Assembly (NCBI GenBank): GCA_947627525.1
Contig: CANQWJ010000014.1
Span: forward strand, 1 to 13,757
Reading direction: 5' to 3'
DNA: 13,757 nucleotides
Origin: an uncultured Bacilli bacterium
GTDB lineage: Bacteria; Bacillota_I; Bacilli_A; RF39; UBA660
Both the position numbers and the translations under genes were made by a program. Within the stretch, counting starts at the first letter, position 1. Every line of letters starts with the position of its first letter. Shown here piece after piece: positions 6,779 through 13,757 of this stretch. The notes beneath the pieces were generated by a model. The model was not told the DNA's origin and did no database searches. It worked only from the letters and a program-made list of their open reading frames with translations.

Positions 6779-7768
6779 TTAATAAACTATGATGATGACG
6801 CGATATAGTCCATGATCATTGACTTCATAGTTTTGAATGAATAGGTCGCCTTTCATATAACCATATGTTGATGAATCTTCAAAATAGTTAAAGTCTTTCA
6901 AGTAATTATCTATTTCTTTTTGTAGAGTTTTCGCGCTTCTAAACGAATAGAAAGTAGCTGCTGTCATACCAGCTTCACGATAGAAAAAAGAATATTTAGG
7001 AATGAATATTTCTTGGTTTTGTACACCAATATAAGTAGTTTTAAAGAATGTTTTATTAGTTATTAAATAAAATGACACGACCGATAAAAAGATTATTAAG
7101 ACTGGTAAAACAATTATGAAGGTATTCTTAACTTTTTTCTTTTTATCCTGTTTTTTACTCTTGCTAAACTTTGATCCTAGAAATTGACCAAATACCATTA
7201 TTAGCAAAAAAATTAAAAATGTTAATAAACGTTGATTATTTGTCTCTAAATAAATCATTGGTAATAATACTATGCATTGTGTTCCTAAAACAAAGATATT
7301 TATATCTTTATATTTTGATGAATAGACAAAGTTGAGGATAAATAGCATTATTGGTAAACCAAACATTAAATAATAAATTAGATACATGGAGTTAATATTG
7401 GGATTTTTATTTAAGAACCAATATACTATATAGATTAAGATAAAACTTATTAGGAAAATAATGGCATATAAATTATTTATTAATTTATTACTTATCTCTA
7501 ACTCTTTTAAAGTCATCTTGATATTCTCATTAAATTGTTCTTCTTGTTTTTCTTTCTGGATTCTTTCTCCTTTTATTAGCTCATTAATGGTGATACCTAG
7601 TTCTTCAGTCAATGGTTCTAAAATAGAAATATCAGGCATACATCGACCATTTTCCCACTTACTAATAGCTTTGTCAGTAATACCAAGTTTATCAGCCAGT
7701 TCTTGTTGAGTCATTTTCTTCTTTTTACGACATTCAGCAATAAACTTACCTATCTTTTCTTGATTCAT
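6779..7768 (-). CDS. XRE-family regulator with five membrane segments
   Basis: A 329-residue protein. Residues 6-65 form a Cro/C1-type helix-turn-helix (MTQQELADKLGITDKAISKW), ending in the ITINELIKGE tail common to this group. A polar linker leads to five predicted membrane helices (about 97-118, 128-149, 157-174, 181-198, 214-236), then a roughly 90-residue domain probably outside the cell. This architecture suggests a one-component sensor that binds DNA while anchored in the membrane; the signal is unknown. The ATG at 7768 follows GAGGTG. It has a promoter of its own and lies 63 bases before tatD. It interrupts the metG-tatD neighbourhood known from Bacillus, so it is probably a later arrival. 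The DNA-binding assignment is firm and the sensor role is inference. Confidence 0.85.
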   Translation of the reverse strand: MNQEKIGKFIAECRKKKKMTQQELADKLGITDKAISKWENGRCMPDISILEPLTEELGITINELIKGERIQKEKQEEQFNENIKMTLKELEISNKLINNLYAIIFLISFILIYIVYWFLNKNPNINSMYLIYYLMFGLPIMLFILNFVYSSKYKDINIFVLGTQCIVLLPMIYLETNNQRLLTFLIFLLIMVFGQFLGSKFSKSKKQDKKKKVKNTFIIVLPVLIIFLSVVSFYLITNKTFFKTTYIGVQNQEIFIPKYSFFYREAGMTAATFYSFRSAKTLQKEIDNYLKDFNYFEDSSTYGYMKGDLFIQNYEVNDHGLYRVIIIVY

Positions 7769-7790
7769 AGTATTTCACCTCTACATCAAC

Positions 7791-7796
7791 ATTATA
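7791..7796 (-). promoter_or_regulatory. -10 box of the XRE regulator gene
   Basis: TATAAT at 7796-7791 lies 22 bases before the ATG at 7768; the -35 region is poor. Just upstream, 7822-7832 (TACTAGTGGTA) is a near-palindrome with one mismatched pair, placed where an autoregulator could bind. The operator idea is speculative. Confidence 0.4.
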
Positions 7797-7861
7797 CGAT
7801 GAAATAGCTTAAAAGTATCTATACTAGTGGTAGAGTTTACTTACAATTTATCTAAAAAAGA

Positions 7862-8794
7862 TTAAAGTACTATTTCAATACCACAATTATTACTCTTATC
7901 CATGTATATTACTTCATCATTTTGAGTGAGTGTTACCTCGATATTTCCTTGAATGGATTCATTTATTTCTTTGTTCATTCTACCCTTAATAGGCGCTAAT
8001 AAAGTATGACCATCTTCTATGATGGCATTTATTTTTAATTTATAGTCACCTTTCTTTAAAATTATTTCTAAATCATTGTCAGTAATCTTTGAATTCAATA
8101 TCTTAGTACCATTATAAGTTGCGAAGCGATATTCTTCTTCATCAATTACTAAATTACAGATCAATCCTTTTATATTAAGTATTTTAAAAGGAACAGTAGC
8201 GATTGATAACATAAATGATGTATTTTTCTTTCTAAAATCATTTCCTTGTAACCAAATGTATTTTTTCGGAAAAGATACTCCCCAATCTTTTTCTATATAG
8301 CCCTTTCCATTATTAAAAACCTTTTTATGATGATTTATTTTTATCATGCCATTAACAGTGTTATTCATACTTATGACAGCGTGATTACACTCCATGAATG
8401 GTACATATATAAATGGTCCCATGATATTTGTTTTAACATCTTTATGATTACTATAGTTAATAGATCCTTTTACTTTTAAATTTGTCTTTTTATCTCTAAT
8501 ATCGAGATAAATTTTATCTTTTGAAAAGATATTATTACCAATTCTTATTCTAAATCTATCTCTTTCATAACTAAATTCATTGATATCATACTCTATATAA
8601 TATGAATCAATATTGGTAATTACTTGAATAAAAGCTTTTTTCTTTTGATTGTTAATACTCATACCTGGTATAAAAGCCATAGTATCTTTACCGTTAGTTA
8701 TTTTAAAATACCAACCTTCAAAATAATTCTTAAAACTTTTTAAATTCTTTTGTCCTTGAAAATTATCAAGATTTTTTATCAATAATTTACTCAT
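7862..8794 (-). CDS. tocopherol cyclase-like family protein
   Basis: A 310-residue soluble protein resembling the Tocopherol_cycl family of bacterial proteins. Visible landmarks are the N-terminal FEGWYFK (25-31), FIPGMS (41-46), a central VPFMECNHAV (131-140) and the signature EKDWG followed by WLQ (168-183). The rest is beta-rich. Plant members cyclise tocopherol precursors; Bacillota do not make tocopherol, so the substrate here is unknown and may be another lipid or quinone-like compound. No signal peptide is seen. The ATG at 8794 has no recognisable ribosome binding site and lies only 18 bases after the stem of the metG terminator, which is unusual. Expression may depend on readthrough or a leaderless-like start. 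The family call is by motif recognition; the function is not established. Confidence 0.75.
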   Translation of the reverse strand: MSKLLIKNLDNFQGQKNLKSFKNYFEGWYFKITNGKDTMAFIPGMSINNQKKKAFIQVITNIDSYYIEYDINEFSYERDRFRIRIGNNIFSKDKIYLDIRDKKTNLKVKGSINYSNHKDVKTNIMGPFIYVPFMECNHAVISMNNTVNGMIKINHHKKVFNNGKGYIEKDWGVSFPKKYIWLQGNDFRKKNTSFMLSIATVPFKILNIKGLICNLVIDEEEYRFATYNGTKILNSKITDNDLEIILKKGDYKLKINAIIEDGHTLLAPIKGRMNKEINESIQGNIEVTLTQNDEVIYMDKSNNCGIEIVL

Positions 8795-8804
8795 AGTAAA
8801 TAAT

Positions 8805-8838
8805 ATTTAAAAACTGCACAAATAATACTTGTGCAGTT
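8805..8838 (-). terminator. strong intrinsic terminator after metG
   Basis: A perfect 10-bp stem (AACTGCACAA / TTGTGCAGTT) with a 7-base loop is followed by TTTTT-rich DNA on the minus strand, 10 bases after the metG stop. It ends the T-box-dut-metG unit and lies directly against the start of the next gene. Confidence 0.85.
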
Positions 8839-8847
8839 CGTATTTTT

Positions 8848-10395
8848 CTATTTATTCTCTAATTCAGCTAATTTCTTTTCTTTATCTATTCTTTGGAATA
8901 ATGGTGATGGCGTTCCTACTTGATATACGTTTTCTTCATCATAATAAGTCTTGTCATTTGTTGTATTTAACTGTGCAAAAATATTATCAGAAGTATCAGG
9001 AAGATATGGCTTTAAATAGATAGCAGCAACTCTAATAGATTCTAGTAAATTAAATAGAACAGTTTCTAAACGATCCTTTTTATCTTCTTCTTTTGCTAAA
9101 GTCCAAGGCGTTGTTTCATCGATATATTTATTACTTCTTCTAAGTAAATCAAAAATTACATCAAGAGAAGCACCAATTTCTAGTTTTTCCATCTTTTCAT
9201 CAACGTTCTTATCAAGAGCATTAATCATATCAATTAATTCTTTATCCACAGATTCTGTGACTTTTTTATTTGTAACTTTACCATCAAAATATTTATTAGC
9301 CATAGAAATAGTTCTATTAACTAAATTACCTAAAATATTAGCTAAATCACTATTAATTCTTTCAATCATTAATTCATAAGTAATGGTTCCGTCATTAGCA
9401 AAAGGTATTTCATGTAAAACGTAATATCTTACGGCATCAACACCAAACTCTTTTACTAAATCATCAGCATATATAATATTTCCCTTTGATTTACTCATCT
9501 TATCATTGCCAAATAATAACCAAGGATGACCAAATACTTGTTTAGGTAAAGGTATATCCAAAGCCATTAAGAAAATAGGCCAATAAATAGTATGGAATCT
9601 AATAATATCCTTACCAATTAAATGTAAGTCAGCTGGCCAATACTTTTTAAACTCTTCGGTTTGATTATCAACATCATAACCAATATTAGTAATATAATTT
9701 GTTAAAGCATCAAGCCATACATAAACGACATGTTTAGGATCAAAATCAACTGGTATTCCCCATGAAAAAGAAGTACGAGAAACACATAAATCTTGTAATC
9801 CCGGTTTTAAAAAGTTATTAATCATTTCATTCTTTCTTGACTCTGGTTGAATAAACTCTGGATGTTCTTCAATGTATTTCATTAATCGATCTTGATATTT
9901 AGATAATTTAAAGAAATATGCTTCTTCACTCTTCTTACTAACTTCTCTTCCACAATCAGGACATTTTCCATCAACTAATTGTGTTTCCGTAAAGAATGAT
10001 TCACAAGGTGTACAGTACCATCCTTCATATTTTCCCAAATAAATATCGCCTTGATCAAATAACTTTTTAAAGATGTGTTGTACTTTTAACTCATGATTTT
10101 TATCAGTTGTTCTAACGAAACGATCATAAGTCGTATTCATGCAATCCCAAATTCTTTTTATTTCCGCAGCAACTTCATCAACATATTGTTGTGGTTCTAC
10201 TCCTTTTTCTTCAGCTTTTAATTGAATTTTTTCACCATGCTCATCAGTACCTGTTTGAAAATAAACATCATACCCCTTAAATCTTTTATATCTTGCGATA
10301 GCATCAGCTAAAACTATTTCATATGTATTCCCAATATGAGGCTTTCCTGATGTATAAGCAATAGCTGTTGATATATAATATTTTTCTTTTTCCAT
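8848..10395 (-). CDS. metG: methionyl-tRNA synthetase
   Basis: It charges tRNA-Met with methionine in the cytoplasm. The class I signature HIGN is at 20-23 and KMSKS at 299-303. A zinc knuckle CTPC...CPDC gives Cys128, 131, 145 and 148, so this is the four-cysteine single-knuckle type. The anticodon-binding helical domain fills the C-terminal half. At 515 residues it ends shortly after that domain and lacks the C-terminal tRNA-binding extension of longer homologues such as the Bacillus enzyme. The start chosen is ATG at 10395, which follows GGAG at 9 bases; an upstream ATG at 10404 and TTG at 10410 are also in frame. It lies 100 bases after dut with no convincing promoter between, so both genes are probably controlled by the T-box. 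A strong terminator follows. Confidence 0.97.
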   Translation of the reverse strand: MEKEKYYISTAIAYTSGKPHIGNTYEIVLADAIARYKRFKGYDVYFQTGTDEHGEKIQLKAEEKGVEPQQYVDEVAAEIKRIWDCMNTTYDRFVRTTDKNHELKVQHIFKKLFDQGDIYLGKYEGWYCTPCESFFTETQLVDGKCPDCGREVSKKSEEAYFFKLSKYQDRLMKYIEEHPEFIQPESRKNEMINNFLKPGLQDLCVSRTSFSWGIPVDFDPKHVVYVWLDALTNYITNIGYDVDNQTEEFKKYWPADLHLIGKDIIRFHTIYWPIFLMALDIPLPKQVFGHPWLLFGNDKMSKSKGNIIYADDLVKEFGVDAVRYYVLHEIPFANDGTITYELMIERINSDLANILGNLVNRTISMANKYFDGKVTNKKVTESVDKELIDMINALDKNVDEKMEKLEIGASLDVIFDLLRRSNKYIDETTPWTLAKEEDKKDRLETVLFNLLESIRVAAIYLKPYLPDTSDNIFAQLNTTNDKTYYDEENVYQVGTPSPLFQRIDKEKKLAELENK

Positions 10396-10495
10396 TTCTT
10401 TCATCTCCAATATTTATATTTATCATTTTTTAATCATTATTAAAACATATTAGTTACACATCCGTTTATACCTATCCCAATTAACAAATATTAAC

Positions 10496-10990
10496 TTATT
10501 CATCTAAATCACCACTTTTTCCTAAAGATGACCAACCTGTTCGTTCTTTAACTATTTTTTCTTCATTATCAACTGTTAAATATTTCATAAATATACCTTG
10601 ACAATAAGCTTCACCTTTTTTAACAACATATTCTTTATCACCATGATTTTGAAGTGACACAAACATGTGTCCATTATTTTTTAAATTACTATAGAAATCA
10701 CTATCAATAACCCCTACTTGATTAGTCATTCGAACATTATGTTTAAATCCCATACTACTTCTAACAACTAAAAATAGAACTTCATCTTCTTCAAACTTAG
10801 CACGATATCCCGTTGGAATTTTCTTTACTTCGCCTGGCCTAATTACAAAGTCCTCAATAGCAAAAAAATCATAACCAGCACTATTCTTAGTTGATCTTTT
10901 AGGTAAAAGATATTCTTCATATAACTCTTTATCATCTTTAATATCTTTCTTAAATTGTTCAAAACTAATCTTTTCAAAGTATCTACTCAT
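10496..10990 (-). CDS. dut: dUTP diphosphatase (trimeric dUTPase family)
   Basis: It hydrolyses dUTP to dUMP, keeping uracil out of DNA and feeding dTMP synthesis. The five family motifs are recognisable in order in this 164-residue protein: NSAGYDFFA (36-44), RSSMGFK (78-83), NQVGVIDSDFYSN (90-102), a short CQG motif (130-132) and the glycine-rich C-terminal arm ERTGWSSLGKSG (149-160). Motif 3 has the catalytic Asp (ID) and motif 5 the aromatic residue as Trp rather than Phe. About 30 residues precede motif 1, longer than minimal enzymes. The ATG at 10990 follows GAGGTG. An in-frame upstream extension to 11038 is rejected because it is the T-box terminator hairpin. The gene is the first downstream of the T-box, so its expression should follow aminoacyl-tRNA status, an odd control for a nucleotide enzyme. 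Confidence 0.9.
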   Translation of the reverse strand: MSRYFEKISFEQFKKDIKDDKELYEEYLLPKRSTKNSAGYDFFAIEDFVIRPGEVKKIPTGYRAKFEEDEVLFLVVRSSMGFKHNVRMTNQVGVIDSDFYSNLKNNGHMFVSLQNHGDKEYVVKKGEAYCQGIFMKYLTVDNEEKIVKERTGWSSLGKSGDLDE

Positions 10991-11002
10991 ATACACCTCA
11001 AT

Positions 11003-11231
11003 AAAAAAACGATAACTCACCACAAAAGGACGAGTCACCGTGTTACCACCTTATTTTATAGAATAATCTATACACTTAAAATTTAACGCAATTCTACGCA
11101 TCAGTCTAATTATTCAACTGATGAACTCAGGAGCCATTTTCAATATCTAATTACATACTTCCTTTCACCTTACGAAGTTCTCTTTTAATGTAATTGTTGA
11201 TATATCTCTTTCCTTCTTTGTCATTCAATAT
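11003..11231 (-). promoter_or_regulatory. T-box riboswitch leader of the dut-metG operon
   Basis: Leader RNA from about 11231. AGAGAAC (AG-box type) and GGTGAAAG (apical Stem I motif) are both present. Stem III is a 7-bp hairpin (11123-11117 with 11105-11099). The T-box itself, AAGGTGGTAACACGG (11052-11038), contains the bulge that pairs with the uncharged tRNA end. It overlaps a terminator stem (CGGTGACTC / GAGTTATCG, 11040-11010) followed by seven T. The specifier region reads TTGAAAATGGCTCC; AUG at 11137-11135 would fit Met and the downstream metG, while AAU one base over (Asn) cannot be excluded. Uncharged tRNA should favour readthrough into dut and metG. Confidence 0.88.
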
Positions 11232-11237
11232 GAGTGT

Positions 11238-11266
11238 ATTATAGCATCAAAATATTTATTCTTCAA
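11238..11266 (-). promoter_or_regulatory. sigma-A promoter driving the T-box leader
   Basis: TTGAAG (11266-11261), 17 bases, then TATAAT (11243-11238) preceded by TGC, an extended -10. The -35 box lies inside the last codons of spoVT and the spoVT stop codon is in the spacer. Confidence 0.82.
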
Positions 11267-11747
11267 GATTTTTTATTAAAATTAACTGAACCATTTCTAA
11301 AATTCTCTTATCCTGTTCAGTTATTTCACTTTTCGTAGAATAACCTATCAATGAACCAATTACTTCCCCAAAGAAAAATATGGGAACAATGATAAAATTA
11401 ATAAAATTATCGTTATGAAATAAAATGTCTTTCTCTCTATTAAAAACTTCAATTTTACCATATTTAATCTTATTTATTATTTTCTCTGATAATTCTTTTC
11501 TATTAGTGAGATTTTCTTCTAAATCTGTAATGATAATATTTAAATCTAAATACTTATTCAAAATTTTTTGATACTTCTCTAATTCTGTTATATTGTCATC
11601 AATATCTGAATATTTTTCAACTTTTATATAATTATCATTAATACTTATTTTTAGTTTACTATCATCACTTATCTTTAACTTTTTACGATATTCTTTTGGT
11701 ATGACAATTCTTCCTAAACCATCTAGTTTTCTTATAAATTCATTCAA
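11256..11747 (-). CDS. spoVT: stage V sporulation protein T (AbrB-type regulator with GAF-like domain)
   Basis: SpoVT regulates forespore (sigma-G) genes late in sporulation. The N-terminal swapped-hairpin AbrB domain is clear: RKLDGLGRIVIPKEYRKKL at 6-24. A C-terminal sensor domain of about 100 residues (about 60-163), GAF-like in the family, ends with a helix as in Bacillus SpoVT (178 residues; here 163). Both possible starts are TTG: 11747, with GAAAGAG at 9 bases, is preferred over 11756, which nearly touches that site. The gene lies downstream of mfd, as in Bacillus, but with one unknown gene between them. It follows a terminator and no clear sigma-G promoter was found. AbrB-type regulators of growth-phase genes are an alternative, but the two-domain length and the mfd linkage favour SpoVT. 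Confidence 0.85.
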   Translation of the reverse strand: MNEFIRKLDGLGRIVIPKEYRKKLKISDDSKLKISINDNYIKVEKYSDIDDNITELEKYQKILNKYLDLNIIITDLEENLTNRKELSEKIINKIKYGKIEVFNREKDILFHNDNFINFIIVPIFFFGEVIGSLIGYSTKSEITEQDKRILEMVQLILIKNLEE

Positions 11748-11799
11748 AACAATCAACTCTTTCCGCTAATTATTATTAACTAAAAAGAGATTTTGATAC

Positions 11800-11820
11800 A
11801 AAAAAAGACTAAATCTAGTC
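11800..11820 (-). terminator. short intrinsic terminator overlapping the end of the unknown gene
   Basis: A 5-bp stem GACTA / TAGTC with a 4-base loop is followed by seven T on the minus strand. The stop codon of the unknown gene (11817-11815) lies within it. The stem is short, so termination may be partial. Confidence 0.55.
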
Positions 11821-12432
11821 AACTGTTTTAGCATTCATAGATTTAAATCTTTCAAAAGCTTCTTTAGATAGATTTTTTAAAGTTGCATTTCTAAGTGTTG
11901 CTTCACTCTTTATTTTTTCAATAAGACTATTACAATATGAATTATTAATGTACTCGATGAGATTCTCTTTGGAAACTTCATCTGGTAGTTTATAAAGTTT
12001 AACAATTGTTTCTGAAAAATTAGTACATATCTCGGAAAGAACATCAAGTTTAATATTTTCTTCAAGAGTATCTGTTAAATTATCAATATGTTCATGATAT
12101 TCATCTAAATAAATATCTGTTATTTTAGTAAAGTCAACATCAGCGTTAAAGAATGAAGATATCTGTTCTTGACGTTTTTTTATATGTTTCAAAAATATTT
12201 CTTTTAAAGTCTCTGCTTCTTTATCAATTAATTCTTTTACTTTTTCTTCATCATATTTTATATTTGAACTATTATATACTTCAAAGATATACTTAGTTAA
12301 ACCAATAGCTTTTAAATCAATAAAATTACTCATTGTATGATTTAAAGAATCAGCATTATTATTAATATCGAGATCTAACTTCTTTTTAAGAATCTCATAA
12401 TTTTTTTCTTGAAACATTTTATTTATATCCAT
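11815..12432 (-). CDS. uncharacterised helical protein between mfd and spoVT
   Basis: A 205-residue protein that I do not recognise. It is charged (rich in Lys, Glu and Asp), predicted mostly helical, with no signal peptide and no membrane segment. Two Cys occur near the middle and C-terminal third (SEICTNFS, NSYCNSL). In some Bacillota a PrsA/SurA-type isomerase gene lies between mfd and spoVT; this protein lacks the lipoprotein signal and the isomerase motifs expected for that, so it is not called one. The ATG at 12432 follows AGGTG at 9 bases and is preferred over the in-frame GTG at 12444, which lies inside that site. It has a promoter overlapping the mfd end and a terminator at its own end, so it is probably a single-gene unit. 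Confidence 0.7.
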   Translation of the reverse strand: MDINKMFQEKNYEILKKKLDLDINNNADSLNHTMSNFIDLKAIGLTKYIFEVYNSSNIKYDEEKVKELIDKEAETLKEIFLKHIKKRQEQISSFFNADVDFTKITDIYLDEYHEHIDNLTDTLEENIKLDVLSEICTNFSETIVKLYKLPDEVSKENLIEYINNSYCNSLIEKIKSEATLRNATLKNLSKEAFERFKSMNAKTVD

Positions 12433-12457
12433 ATTTATCTTCACCTATCATATTAAA

Positions 12458-12486
12458 ATATTACCAAATCGATGTTTTTTAGTCAA
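12458..12486 (-). promoter_or_regulatory. promoter of the uncharacterised gene, overlapping the mfd stop
   Basis: TTGACT (12486-12481), 17 bases, then TAATAT (12463-12458). The -35 box includes the final Asp codon and part of the stop codon of mfd. The leader would be about 20 bases. Confidence 0.55.
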
Positions 12487-13757
12487 GATTTGGAACTTCT
12501 TTAACCTTTATTTTATTAAGTAATGACAATAAATAGAATAAATAATGTCTTTCTAGTTTGATTGTATCTAAGACAACAATTAAATTATTATTTTTAAATT
12601 GAAAACGAAACATTCTTGATATATTACAAGCATCGAGGAATAGTTGTTCACCATCTATTTTCGAAGACATTTCTTCATTAAAGACAAGTGATATAGAATT
12701 TCTATTTTGATTTACTTCAACAACACCTAGTTTTTTAGCTAACTTTTCAAACCATTCTTCATGCATATAAAGGATTAAGTCATCATCTAACTTACCAAAA
12801 CGATCTTCCAATTCTGTTTTTATTTCAATTAGTTTAGTATAAGAGTCGATTTCATTAATCTTACGATGAATTTCAATTTTTAGATTTTCATCATCGATGT
12901 ATTCATCTTTAATATGCGTAGATACTTGAATAAATGGTTTTTCTTCTTTCTTCACTTCTTCCTCTTCTTCAACAACTTCACCTTTTAAGCGTTTAACTTC
13001 TTCATCAAGGATTTTCAAATATAGATCAATTCCAACACTATCGATGAAACCAGCTTGTTCACTACCTAGAATATCACCAGCACCACGGATGGATAAGTCA
13101 CGGGTCGCAATCGCAAAACCACTACCAAGTTCAGTGAACTCTTTAATGACATTTAAGCGCTTAACCGCTGTTTCATTAAGTTGTTTTTGATGATCGTACA
13201 TTAAATAAGCATAAGCGATCTTATCACTTCTTCCAACACGACCACGAATTTGATATAACTGACTCAATCCAAAACGGTCAGCATCCAAAATAATCAAAGT
13301 ATTAACATTAGGTATATCTATACCAGTTTCAATAATCGTCGTACAAAGCATGATGTCATATTCTTGATTGATAAAAGCTTCCATGCGATCTTCTATCTCA
13401 TTCTTTGACAATTGTCCATGAGCACAAACGATTTTAGCTTCTGGAACTAATTTTTGAATTTCATACATTTTGTGTTCTATTTTTTCAACACTATTATAAA
13501 GAATATAAACTTGGCCATTACGTGACATTTCTTTGTAAATGGCATCCTTAATCAATTGATCATTCTCTTCGATGACATAAGTTTGAACAGGATAACGATT
13601 AGTTGGTGGTGTCTCAATTAAAGATAAGTTTCTAATACCGATAAGTGACATTTGAAGCGTTCTAGGAATTGGCGTAGCTGTTAGTGTTAAAACATCGACA
13701 TTTTCTTTGTATTTTTTTATTTTTTCTTTATGGGCAACACCAAAGCGTTGTTCTTCA
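12479..13757 (-). CDS. mfd: transcription-repair coupling factor Mfd, C-terminal part (cut by window edge)
   Basis: Mfd removes stalled RNA polymerase from damaged DNA and recruits UvrA. About 425 C-terminal residues are visible of the usual 1150 or so. The frame is open to the window edge, starting inside the DEEQ box (EEQRFGVAHK), then TATPIPRTLQM (motif III), AHGQLS, the motif V region TTIIETGIDIPN, and motif VI QIRGRVGRS. These belong to the second RecA-like domain of the translocase. The TRG region and the C-terminal autoinhibitory domain D7 follow, after an acidic linker rich in Glu and Lys. The ATG at 13651 that would give a shorter protein is internal. The stop overlaps the promoter of the next gene. 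Nothing unusual is seen in the motifs; the RNA polymerase-binding and UvrB-like domains lie outside the window. Confidence 0.97.
   Translation of the reverse strand, partial: EEQRFGVAHKEKIKKYKENVDVLTLTATPIPRTLQMSLIGIRNLSLIETPPTNRYPVQTYVIEENDQLIKDAIYKEMSRNGQVYILYNSVEKIEHKMYEIQKLVPEAKIVCAHGQLSKNEIEDRMEAFINQEYDIMLCTTIIETGIDIPNVNTLIILDADRFGLSQLYQIRGRVGRSDKIAYAYLMYDHQKQLNETAVKRLNVIKEFTELGSGFAIATRDLSIRGAGDILGSEQAGFIDSVGIDLYLKILDEEVKRLKGEVVEEEEEVKKEEKPFIQVSTHIKDEYIDDENLKIEIHRKINEIDSYTKLIEIKTELEDRFGKLDDDLILYMHEEWFEKLAKKLGVVEVNQNRNSISLVFNEEMSSKIDGEQLFLDACNISRMFRFQFKNNNLIVVLDTIKLERHYLFYLLSLLNKIKVKEVPNLD

Noticed and set aside
7461..7709. Plus-strand open frame inside the XRE regulator gene
   Set aside because: It lies opposite a well-supported gene, has no recognisable motif, and reads as the mirror of the helix-turn-helix coding region.
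8829..9023. Plus-strand open frame across the metG end and terminator
   Set aside because: It overlaps the metG terminator and the metG C-terminus and shows no protein similarity that I can see.
10991..11038. N-terminal extension of dUTPase by 16 residues
   Set aside because: These codons are the T-box terminator hairpin, and the downstream ATG has a proper GAGGTG site.
11757..11800. Sigma-G-type promoter before spoVT
   Set aside because: Only loose matches exist; no clear CATA-type -10 at the right distance.

Overview
The window is AT-rich, and every protein gene reads leftward on the minus strand. Gene content (mfd, spoVT, a T-box leader, metG, tatD, a 3D-domain protein, ksgA, a yabG fragment) points to a low-GC Bacillota from a spore-forming lineage, perhaps an uncultured gut Bacilli/Erysipelotrichia-like organism. 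SpoVT and YabG are sporulation-specific families. Reading frames are intact under the standard bacterial code. The species assignment is inference.

Layout in order of transcription (right to left). 13757-12479: C-terminal part of mfd. 12432-11815: an unrecognised all-helical gene with its own promoter. 11747-11256: spoVT. 11266-11003: a strong sigma-A-type promoter and a T-box riboswitch leader, followed by dut (dUTPase) and metG (methionyl-tRNA synthetase) and a strong terminator at 8838-8805. 8794-7862: a tocopherol-cyclase-family gene. 7768-6779: a membrane-anchored XRE regulator. 6715-4548: the compact operon tatD - 3D protein - ksgA, closed by a terminator that overlaps the ksgA stop codon. 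In Bacillus subtilis metS-yabD-yabE-rnmV-ksgA-yabG are adjacent and mfd-spoVT lies elsewhere. Here the two blocks are joined and rnmV is absent.

The left third is accessory. Between ksgA and yabG sits a three-gene cassette (4423-1409): a 674-residue protein with two HEPN-type Rx4H motifs, then two small proteins each with an N-terminal membrane anchor. It resembles a defence or toxin cassette of no type I recognise. Beyond it, yabG is cut off after about 90 codons (1259-966), exactly where its conserved protease region should begin. Next come a terminator hairpin and a broken, truncated parA of the kind carried by integrative conjugative elements (744-487). The window ends in the N-terminus of a divergent adenylosuccinate-synthetase-like protein (303-1) with a near-perfect sigma-A promoter. 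The simplest reading is that an integrative element, or its remnant, entered yabG. Whether this is a dead insertion or a skin-like element excised during sporulation cannot be decided from this window.

Regulatory signals are tightly packed. The T-box promoter's -35 box lies inside the end of spoVT, the promoter of the unknown gene overlaps the mfd stop codon, and two terminators overlap stop codons. No tRNA, rRNA, CRISPR array or insertion sequence was seen.
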